The translations under genes and the position numbers were made by a program. A stretch of 64,000 bases of DNA, taken from assembly GCA_964554215.1 (NCBI GenBank), contig CAZKND010000001.1, positions 22,241-86,240 of the forward strand. Direction: 5' to 3'. This stretch comes from CAYLJV01 sp964554215 (GTDB lineage: Archaea > Hadarchaeota > Hadarchaeia > Hadarchaeales > JAGGTB01). Each line of letters begins with the position of its first letter. Within the stretch, counting starts at the first letter, position 1. This document shows positions 27,769 to 33,716 of the stretch, in pieces. Under the pieces are notes generated by a model. The model had not been told where the DNA came from, did not search any database, and saw nothing but the letters and a program-made list of their open reading frames with translations.

Positions 27769-28552
27769 TATCCCCCTCACATTTTGATATAACTAAATCA
27801 GCAAGGCTCATGAAATTTTCCACCTGATCACAAGAAGGATCATGATTATAAAGAGTAGTCCTCTTCTTCATAGCTCTCCTAATCGCAACCCTTTGACGAA
27901 GCTCGAAAGGCGTCAAATATTCTTTCAAACCATCCATCTCTCGCAACTTATCCAGCGTAGAGGAAGCCACATTGTCCGGCCTCACCAGATTAGGTACGAT
28001 TGCAAGTATCTCCACATTTATCCCAAAAGCGTTCTCTATCTCCTCAATCTCATCGAGAGCTCTGTGAACGGACACAACACTCATGTCTTCATCTTTTATC
28101 GGAACAACCACTCTCCCCGCAGCAAGTATGGCATTATCGTAAAGTATACCTACGGTCGGAGGCGAGTCTACCACTACATAATCGTAAGGGTCTTCAACCT
28201 CTTCCAAAAACATTTTTAATCTCATTTCTCGATTCCTCTCAGAACTTAGCCTCTCCTCCACCCCTCTCATATCATAATTAGAAGGAACCAAATCAACTCC
28301 TTCCTCTGTAGTAATGATTGTATCTTCTGGATCGCCTTTAGTTCCTTTAATCAAGTGATATGCTAAACTGTCCTTATTTTCATCATAATACTCCCGATCA
28401 AAACCTAAATGGGCCGAAAGGTAAGCGGAAGGATCAAGATCCACTATCAATACGTCCTTGTCTTTCTTAGCCAAAGCCACTGCAAGATGCAGCGCTATAG
28501 TGGTCTTTCCAACACCACCCTTCTGATTTGAAACGGTTACACGATAAGTCAT
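27758..28552 (-). CDS. ParA/Soj-type ATPase
   Basis: A 264-residue Walker-type ATPase of the ParA/MinD group. The deviant Walker A is NQKGGVGKTTIALHLA at residues 9-24, with both lysine positions present. The A' motif is VLIVDLDPSAYLS, and Walker B is YVVVDSPPTV. It is a cytoplasmic DNA- or cargo-partitioning ATPase. The downstream overlapping gene encodes an acidic partner, and a 9-bp inverted repeat lies upstream (28588-28627). No plasmid replication genes are nearby, so a chromosomal role is plausible. Confidence 0.93.
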   Translation of the reverse strand: MTYRVTVSNQKGGVGKTTIALHLAVALAKKDKDVLIVDLDPSAYLSAHLGFDREYYDENKDSLAYHLIKGTKGDPEDTIITTEEGVDLVPSNYDMRGVEERLSSERNREMRLKMFLEEVEDPYDYVVVDSPPTVGILYDNAILAAGRVVVPIKDEDMSVVSVHRALDEIEEIENAFGINVEILAIVPNLVRPDNVASSTLDKLREMDGLKEYLTPFELRQRVAIRRAMKKRTTLYNHDPSCDQVENFMSLADLVISKCEGDNDE

Positions 28553-28587
28553 CTTAGCTCCATAATAAAAATGAGTTCTAACGTTAA

Positions 28588-28627
28588 ATTATTTGACCCA
28601 AATTCCACCGGAAGAACCTCAAATAAT
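28588..28627. repeat. Inverted repeat upstream of parA
   Basis: ATTATTTGA at 28588-28596 and TCAAATAAT at 28619-28627 are perfect reverse complements separated by 22 bases. The position, 36 bases before the ParA start, suits an operator or a partition site. Confidence 0.4.
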
Positions 28628-28709
28628 CTGTTATGAATTTATTACCAATTCAATGCTTAACAATCTTCAACCAAAAATATACTCAAAAATCAAAATAGTT
28701 CTACTTCAG

Positions 28710-29729
28710 TCAAATCTCTACTAACTCGTAATCCCTCTCACCCATACCCAGTTTCTCAGCATATCTCACCTGGATCTCCGGATCGGTATCACCATCAAAC
28801 TTATCGGTGTCGGACAAGTCCAATCCAGCCTGATCTATCGACACTATATCATCAGACAAAAGTATACCGACATCTTCCATCACAGGCTCCTGTTTCTCGT
28901 TCATACAATCACAATCAGGCGTCACATCCATCAAAACTGTCATGAAGTAGGATCTTCTATCCTTGAGGGCAGCGTAAGCGTATTCCACGATTCTCTCATC
29001 CAACTTCTGAGCAGACCCATCTTCCCAAGGAATCTCAACCGCGTCTTCTGGACAAACAGCTATGCACATACCGCACCCAATACATTTATCCTGATCAATG
29101 CTCGCAGCCCCTCCGTTAATGCTAATCGCATCGACTGGACATTCCTGTACACACTTTCCACAAGCTATACAGTCGGAAGAAGCTATCTCTAAGTTGAAGA
29201 CCTGATGCATCGCCATTTTTCCCTCCCTAGTTCCCAATCCCATACCTATATTCTTCAACGCTCCACCGAAACCCGCAGGGTTGTGACCCGTGAGATGGGA
29301 GAGAGCAAACAGAACGTTATAATTTCCCAAAGCCTCACCGAGTTTCGCCTTGTCAAAGTGATTCAAATCGACCGGAACGACCATCTCTTCTCCACTTTTC
29401 TCCCCATCCGCAATCTCAATAGGAGCGAAATCAAACCCATTATCTTTAGCAAGTTTTCTATGGGAAGATCCAAGAGACCTCTCACTGTTATATAGAACAT
29501 TACAATCCATAAGAACCGTTTTTTTAACCTCATCATTCACTTCACCATAAATCGACTCCACCAAGTCTGGACTCAAATGAGTTTCACTCTTCCTTTCCCC
29601 AAAGTGAAGTTTTATGGCTACCTCGTCTTCAGGGTCCAAATAATCTAAAAAAACATCCGATAATTTCTTCAAGTCTTCTTTAAAATCAAAAGATTCCTTA
29701 TCCGTCCTTAAAAGATAAACCTTGCTCAT
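28710..29729 (-). CDS. DUF362 protein with two [4Fe-4S] clusters
   Basis: About 339 residues from the ATG at 29729, which has a GGTGG ribosome site; a frame to 29759 exists. The N-terminal DUF362 region (KLHFGERKSETHLSP and HLTGHNPAGFGGALKNIGMG) is followed by a bacterial-type ferredoxin with CIACGKCVQECPV and CIGCGMCIAVCPEDAV, two full four-cysteine sets. The C-terminus contains TPDCDCMNEKQEP, another conserved part of this archaeal family. Substrate is unknown. It stands alone. Confidence 0.88.
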   Translation of the reverse strand: MSKVYLLRTDKESFDFKEDLKKLSDVFLDYLDPEDEVAIKLHFGERKSETHLSPDLVESIYGEVNDEVKKTVLMDCNVLYNSERSLGSSHRKLAKDNGFDFAPIEIADGEKSGEEMVVPVDLNHFDKAKLGEALGNYNVLFALSHLTGHNPAGFGGALKNIGMGLGTREGKMAMHQVFNLEIASSDCIACGKCVQECPVDAISINGGAASIDQDKCIGCGMCIAVCPEDAVEIPWEDGSAQKLDERIVEYAYAALKDRRSYFMTVLMDVTPDCDCMNEKQEPVMEDVGILLSDDIVSIDQAGLDLSDTDKFDGDTDPEIQVRYAEKLGMGERDYELVEI

Positions 29730-29884
29730 CTTTCCACCATTACAATAAAAATAACTCATAACTTATGATTATTTTTGAGCCATTACCTACTCAAATCTAT
29801 AGATTATTCAAAAGCATTAATGGAATACATAATACAAAGTTATCCGTAGACATTATGCACATCTCAACGAAGTCAAATCGAAAA

Positions 29885-30313
29885 CTATTCGTCCTTTTTC
29901 ATCTCTTCTTCTACTTCTTCAAGACCATCTGAAATTTCTGTATCAAGCTCAATCTCTTCATCTTCCGCAGCCTCACCTGTCATAGAATCTATCATCTCTT
30001 CAACCTTCTCACCACTGAACTCCTCGTTCGTCAAAATTCCTTCACTGGTTATATCAACTGCCGTAGACAATGCTTCGTCCATAGATTCAGCTTTAAGCAT
30101 GGCCTTTTCCATCTCCTTCTGGGTTGAAGCTATATCTTCAATCTCCGCACCCTCACCGATGGATTCCGCAACATCTTGAGCGAATTCTACAAAATTTCCG
30201 GAAAGTTTTACTAATTCTCTCTGTATCTGAGCTTCTTCCATTACCATCAAAAGCTTCTTACCTCTCTGAATTCTTTCCTGAAGAGTGAGATACTTTTTCG
30301 CCTGTCTTTTCAA
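29885..30313 (-). CDS. ESCRT-III/Snf7 (CdvB)-like protein, 5' end unresolved
   Basis: The 142 residues from a TTG at 30313 are helical: a basic first part (AKKYLTLQERIQRGKKLLMVMEEAQ), a long amphipathic helix and an acidic end (EEVEEEMKKDE). That polarity and the helix pattern match the Snf7 domain of ESCRT-III filaments (archaeal CdvB). The frame continues upstream without a stop to 30442, and those 43 codons (RYRKAKSKINKYISNLKEL, then QNKVFEQGKEAA) supply the missing basic helix-1 region. There is no usual start codon there, and an in-frame TAG sits at 30443-30445. The gene may be frameshifted, start non-canonically or be decaying. No Vps4/CdvC gene is in the window. Confidence 0.65.
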   Translation of the reverse strand: MKRQAKKYLTLQERIQRGKKLLMVMEEAQIQRELVKLSGNFVEFAQDVAESIGEGAEIEDIASTQKEMEKAMLKAESMDEALSTAVDITSEGILTNEEFSGEKVEEMIDSMTGEAAEDEEIELDTEISDGLEEVEEEMKKDE

Positions 30314-30508
30314 AAATTTCTTATCATTCAGACTCGCGGCCTCTTTACCCTGTTCAAAAACCTTATTTTGAAGTTCTTTAAGATTAGAGATATACTTGTT
30401 AATCTTGCTTTTCGCTTTCCTATAACGGATTGTTCTCTGCTTCTATCGAGACCTGATTCCGTAAAATCTAAAATGCTTGTCCTACCCTACTTTTGAATGT
30501 GCAGGAAA

Positions 30509-30545
30509 TACACCTCCTCTCGATCCACCCTCCGGAAGAGGTGTA
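30509..30545. repeat. Short inverted repeat in intergenic region
   Basis: TACACCTC (30509-30516) and GAGGTGTA (30538-30545) can pair across a 21-base loop. It lies between the ESCRT-III-like gene and the divergent duplicated block. Its role is unknown. Confidence 0.35.
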
Positions 30546-30613
30546 CTCCTTTTCAACCACATCACTTGCAATACAAACTCAGCAAAAAAAGGATTTCAGA
30601 AGAGCCAAAAAAA

Positions 30614-30626
30614 TTTAAATAATTTG
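30614..30626 (+). promoter_or_regulatory. Promoter-like TTTAAATAATTTG element, copy A
   Basis: The element and the purine-rich stretch before it (AGCAAAAAAAGGA) match 38638-38650 in front of the 508-residue protein gene. It probably supplies the TATA box for the following gene. In copy B the same box serves a different first gene. Confidence 0.5.
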
Positions 30627-30638
30627 TCATCCGAACAA

Positions 30639-31299
30639 GAGAACTAAGAAATAACCTCTAAAATAACAAAGGAGGTGAGATTTGTGGCAGCAGGATTTAA
30701 TTCAATGAGAGCAATGGCGGAACTCATGAGTCAAATGGACAAAGATGAAACCGTTACGTTGATTGAGTCTTCCAGAGATATTCTTGACGCTCTTGCAGAA
30801 AACCCTGAAGTATTGAAAACATTCAGTTCTATCCTGAAAGAATTAGCAGAAGATGAAGAAATCGCTAAAGGTTTATCCAATTTAGTTTCCTTAGCCGGAC
30901 CATCTATCGATGCTCTGAACAACACAATGACTCCCGAAGCAGTAGACATGATGCACGAACTAGCACAGAACGATGATGTGAAGGAAGGCATAGGTTCTTT
31001 CCTATCAATTATAGACCCCGAAATGTTAGGGGCTCTACTACCAGTGATCGGATCAATTATAGGAGCAGTCCTATCTGAAATATCCAAAAATGAAGAAGCA
31101 AAAGAACACTTGATTGGTTTAATCTCTCATAGTGGTCCATTGGCTAAGAAAGCCAACACCGCTTTTATGGGTGAATCAGTCGACTAATGATTTCTAAAGA
31201 CTTTTTAGAGGAATAAAAAATGCCAGTGAAAAAGAAAGCTCTGGTCACAGGTGCGTGTGACTTTGTAGGTCCGCACATTATAGATTTTTTAGTAGCGCA
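30639..31299 (+). repeat. Duplicated block, copy A
   Basis: This block aligns without any gap to 40238-40898 at a constant offset of 9,599 bases. It contains a conserved leader, a complete 168-codon gene, a spacer that is identical in both copies over about 40 bases, and the first ~27 codons of an epimerase gene. Similarity ends abruptly near 31299. Confidence 0.9.
30684..31187 (+). CDS. Unknown helical protein, paralogue A
   Basis: 167 residues, predicted all-helical and acidic. ILDALAENPEVLKTF, IAKGLSNLVSLAGPSIDALN and EGIGSFLSIIDPEMLGALLP form repeat-like helical pairs vaguely resembling DUF1641 proteins; I would not assign that family firmly. The C-terminal hydrophobic stretch LLPVIGSIIGAVLSEI could touch membrane. 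The start is GTG at 30684, five bases after GGAGGTGA; the frame's earlier GTG at 30675 lies inside that ribosome site. Paralogue B at 40283 differs at about 27 positions. Here the gene is followed only by an epimerase fragment. Confidence 0.75.
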   Translation: MAAGFNSMRAMAELMSQMDKDETVTLIESSRDILDALAENPEVLKTFSSILKELAEDEEIAKGLSNLVSLAGPSIDALNNTMTPEAVDMMHELAQNDDVKEGIGSFLSIIDPEMLGALLPVIGSIIGAVLSEISKNEEAKEHLIGLISHSGPLAKKANTAFMGESVD

Positions 31300-31315
31300 G
31301 TATTCACGTAGGTAA
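31220..31315 (+). pseudogene. Truncated SDR epimerase fossil
   Basis: An ATG at the same place as the epimerase start at 40819 opens a 31-codon frame: MPVKKKALVTGACDFVG, then PHIIDFLV, then unrelated AQYSRR and a stop. It matches the first ~25 residues of the intact protein. The dinucleotide-binding glycine motif is damaged (TGACGFVG in the intact gene, TGACDFVG here) and the remaining ~370 codons are missing. It is the broken end of duplicated block A. Confidence 0.85.
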
Positions 31316-31334
31316 AAATCCCTTTGTCTTTTTT

Positions 31335-31377
31335 GGTAAAATCTTCCCCGAGTTTTGAGGGATGGGGAGATTTTGCC
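31335..31377 (+). repeat. Strong stem-loop after the epimerase fossil
   Basis: GGTAAAATCT plus CCCC pairs with GGGG plus AGATTTTGCC, a 14-bp stem with one bulge, one wobble pair and a 14-base loop. A run of five T follows at 31384. It could be a terminator-like structure or a relic of a mobile-element end at the breakpoint. Confidence 0.5.
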
Positions 31378-31406
31378 TATATCTTTTTAGATTCCCATTC
31401 GTGCCC

Positions 31407-31748
31407 GTGTTAGTTAGAGATTCGGTGTACGGAAAATTTTTGGAGGAGGATATTTACCTCTACCAGAAATTATTGAAAGTTTTCAGACTAGGACTGGAAT
31501 CGACAAAGGTCGAGACTTCCCACTCCCAAATACTTGAAGCACTTTCAAAAAACATTTCAACCGTTCTTGAACCCGTGAGCTCTCGGACGCTCACCCCACA
31601 TCACGAATTAATCGAAGCATACTCTATAAAGCTCACAAACGAAGTAAAAACATTCTACGAAACCGAAATCAAATCGCACGGAAATTCAGCCCGTACAAGC
31701 ATGCAAAAAGCATTAGTCATCGTGCTCGAAGAAGGCGAAAAAGAATGA
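31407..31748 (+). CDS. Possible small protein in rearranged spacer
   Basis: The frame is open from 31362, but its ATG lies in the stem of the preceding hairpin, so GTG at 31407 or 31425 is a better start. The ~105-residue product is helical in its second half (HELIEAYSIKLTNEVKTFYETEI) and resembles nothing I recognise. The 538 bases between the epimerase fossil and the zinc-ribbon gene contain nothing else. It may be a fragment of a larger lost gene or a chance frame. Confidence 0.35.
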   Translation: MLVRDSVYGKFLEEDIYLYQKLLKVFRLGLESTKVETSHSQILEALSKNISTVLEPVSSRTLTPHHELIEAYSIKLTNEVKTFYETEIKSHGNSARTSMQKALVIVLEEGEKE

Positions 31749-31853
31749 GTTAATTTTGTAACAATGCCGAATCAAGGGAAGAATTTATTAAGATTTGTTA
31801 AATCATAAATATTTGTTGGAGCATAAAGAGACGAAAAATAAGAGTGGTTCAAG

Positions 31854-32015
31854 ATGAAATGTTGGATATGTCGAGAAGAGAAGGAAGACCTTAAGGAGAT
31901 AGAAGCCATGGGGTCGGAGCATCACGTGTGTTCTGACTGCCTCTGGAGGGTATTAGACGAGCACGGTAAGCCAAAGTACGAGACAAAGCCTAAGTGGGAG
32001 AATATCTATGAGTAA
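31854..32015 (+). CDS. Small zinc-ribbon protein
   Basis: A 53-residue frame with two cysteine pairs, CWIC at residues 3-6 and CSDC at 26-29, spaced for one zinc ion. It ends in a charged tail (KPKWENIYE). Its last eight bases overlap the ATG of the downstream epimerase gene (ATGAGTAA), implying translational coupling. Codon use (AAG, GAG preferred) matches that epimerase and differs from surrounding genes. Similar tiny ribbons often act as protein-interaction or rubredoxin-like modules; no function is claimed. Confidence 0.72.
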   Translation: MKCWICREEKEDLKEIEAMGSEHHVCSDCLWRVLDEHGKPKYETKPKWENIYE

Positions 32016-33201
32016 TTCTGATAAAGTCCTAGTCATGGGAGCGTGTGGTAACGTCGGCTCGAAGTTAGTGAGGATTCTGCTGGATAACGGATACGATGTA
32101 AGGGCTAGCGACCTGGAGGATGCGAGTAAGGAGCTTTTAGGGGACCTTGATGTGGAGTTCGTTCCCGGGGACATCACGAAACCAGAAACTTTACAAGACG
32201 TTGTCGAGGACGTGGACGCGGTTTTTAACACGGTATCATTCCTGGCCTACTCGAACCTTATCTCTTACGACCAGATGTACAAGGTCAATGTAGAGGGGGA
32301 AAGGAACTTACTTGAGGCCACCATGGAAAACAATGACGATCTTAAGGCCTTCATACACTGGGCTTCGGGAGAAACTTACGGTCTGGGCGGTTTGTTTGAA
32401 GAGCGGTTCCTCCATGAAAATGGAGAAAGTAGAGAGGATCATCCTCAAACTGCATCTGATGCTCCCTATCCGAAGACGAAATTGCTAGGTGAGCGAGAGT
32501 GTTGGCAGTACTACGAGGAGGAGGATTTACCATTGATAGTAATGCGACCATCCATGATTTATGGACCGGAGCCATCATTCGAGGACAGAAGGTGGCTCAG
32601 ATACTCCAAGTATTTCATGGTAATGCGGGATTTAGTAGAGATGATGGGAGGATGGCCAGGGCTTCTGAACTTTAAAAACCCGCTTGTCCACGCGGAGGAT
32701 TCAGCCAGAGCGGCAGCATTCCTTTACGAGAACAAAGAGGATGCCATAGGTGAGGCATTCAATATCGTGGACGACCAAAATTACACCATGGAAGACATCG
32801 TTCGTTTCATGTTTGACTATTTCGGCTGGGATATTCAAGAAAATCCTTCTGCACATCTCAAGCCCCTGTTGAAGGGACTTCCACTGCCAAAACCCACCAT
32901 CAGGGTGTTCAAGAAGGCGTACAGGGCCTGGATGGACGAAGTAAGGGAACAGGGACCAATCTGGTGGGACTCGAACTACCAGGATCACTATCTTGAAGAG
33001 ATGCTGAGCATGGAGAATTACTGTGAGGACTTCAAATATTCCAACAGAAAGATAAAGGATCTCGGCTTTGAATTCAAGTATCCGGACGTGAGGGACGCCT
33101 TACCAGACATATTCGAGAACTGGAAGGAAAAAGACCTGGTGCCAGAGAGCTCCGGATTCAAGCACTTCTTTCTCAAGGCATTCCTGCTGGATGAACGCTA
33201 A
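32008..33201 (+). CDS. Extended-SDR NAD(P)-dependent epimerase/dehydratase
   Basis: 397 residues. The Rossmann glycine motif GACGNVGSKLVR is at residues 11-22, the catalytic YPKTK near 154 and a serine near 120 (HWASGETYG). The N-terminal ~280 residues follow the extended-SDR sugar-epimerase plan. The last ~110 residues (including WWDSNYQDHYLEEM and a C-terminal GFKHFFLKAFL helix) form an extension shared with the protein at 40819 and not usual in UDP-glucose epimerases. Base composition is more GC-rich, with AAG/GAG codons, than the neighbours, which suggests transfer. Substrate is unknown. Confidence 0.88.
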   Translation: MSNSDKVLVMGACGNVGSKLVRILLDNGYDVRASDLEDASKELLGDLDVEFVPGDITKPETLQDVVEDVDAVFNTVSFLAYSNLISYDQMYKVNVEGERNLLEATMENNDDLKAFIHWASGETYGLGGLFEERFLHENGESREDHPQTASDAPYPKTKLLGERECWQYYEEEDLPLIVMRPSMIYGPEPSFEDRRWLRYSKYFMVMRDLVEMMGGWPGLLNFKNPLVHAEDSARAAAFLYENKEDAIGEAFNIVDDQNYTMEDIVRFMFDYFGWDIQENPSAHLKPLLKGLPLPKPTIRVFKKAYRAWMDEVREQGPIWWDSNYQDHYLEEMLSMENYCEDFKYSNRKIKDLGFEFKYPDVRDALPDIFENWKEKDLVPESSGFKHFFLKAFLLDER

Positions 33202-33243
33202 ACAGGGTATTAATTTACCCCGGAAATAGGAGAGCAGGAAGCA

Positions 33244-33289
33244 GTAACTCAGTCTGTACCGTTGGAAGTACCTGGGCAACCCGAGTTAT
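33244..33289 (+). ncRNA. Candidate structured RNA or element
   Basis: A 7-bp outer stem (GTAACTC with GAGTTAT, one G-T pair) encloses two small hairpins: GTACC-GTT-GG-AA-GTAC and GGG-CAA-CCC, giving a three-way junction. It lies in the gene-free 172 bases after the transferred epimerase. It could be a 3' processing element, an attachment-site relic or a small RNA. Support is pairing by eye only. Confidence 0.3.
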
Positions 33290-33347
33290 TCTATTAATCA
33301 ATGGGGTCAAAATAACAACTTCATAAAAAGTAAAAATCTTATATTTT

Positions 33348-33365
33348 TTGTTATATATACAACAA
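33348..33365. promoter_or_regulatory. Near-perfect 18-bp palindrome before Cas2-like gene
   Basis: TTGTTATATATACAACAA differs from the perfect palindrome at 33653-33670 by one base. It ends eight bases before the ATG of the Cas2-like gene, so a bound repressor would cover the transcription start. Confidence 0.55.
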
Positions 33366-33373
33366 TATAGACC

Positions 33374-33649
33374 ATGGTAAAAATACTCATACTCTGGGAC
33401 ATCAAATCGAAAGGATCCAAAGCCACATGCTTCTATCGAGACTTGAAAGGTTATGATTACAAAACAAAATCAGGGAAAAAACATAGCGATGGAATATTAG
33501 ATGAACTTCCCCAAGACGTCTGGGACTTTGTCAGCCGTAGTGCACTATTGATAGAGAAGAAGCACGCAAACGAGATAGAACAAGTCTTCAAAAAGTATGA
33601 TTCTCATCTAAAGTGGAAAAAGTTCAAGGTTGAAGAAAATGAAAAATGA
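33374..33649 (+). CDS. Small ferredoxin-fold protein, Cas2/VapD-like
   Basis: A 91-residue protein beginning KILILWDIKSKGSKATCFYR, where the first strand ending in an acid resembles the start of Cas2 or VapD nucleases. A beta-hairpin region, then ALLIEKKHANEIEQVFKKY (strand-helix) and a last strand KWKKFKV complete a ferredoxin-like order. No cas1 or CRISPR repeats are near, so it is not part of a standard adaptation module. It is framed by two copies of an 18-bp palindrome, suggesting it may regulate itself and cdc48. The Cas2 likeness is inferred from strand order only. Confidence 0.6.
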   Translation: MVKILILWDIKSKGSKATCFYRDLKGYDYKTKSGKKHSDGILDELPQDVWDFVSRSALLIEKKHANEIEQVFKKYDSHLKWKKFKVEENEK

Positions 33650-33652
33650 GAG

Positions 33653-33670
33653 TTGTTGTATATACAACAA
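33653..33670. promoter_or_regulatory. Perfect 18-bp palindrome upstream of cdc48
   Basis: TTGTTGTATATACAACAA is its own reverse complement. It lies between the Cas2-like gene and cdc48, just upstream of the probable cdc48 TATA box (TATATAAA at 33685-33692). It matches the element at 33348-33365. Confidence 0.65.
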
Positions 33671-33716
33671 AAGGTTTAATAGAGTATATAAACAATTCAA
33701 GATTGAGGAATAGAAC

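Noticed and set aside
31362..31406. Upstream portion of the frame ending at 31748 as true coding sequence
   Set aside because: Its ATG sits in the 3' arm of a strong hairpin and encodes a Phe-rich stretch unlike the rest; a later GTG is more credible if the gene exists at all.
30438..33441. A shared 14-base string (GCTTCTATCGAGAC) at 30438 and 33428
   Set aside because: One lies within a coding frame and the other beside the ESCRT-III-like gene; a few 14-base matches are expected by chance in 64 kb.
33348..33670. CRISPR array or repeats beside the Cas2-like gene
   Set aside because: Only two palindromes 305 bases apart with a gene between them; no regular repeat-spacer pattern anywhere in the window.
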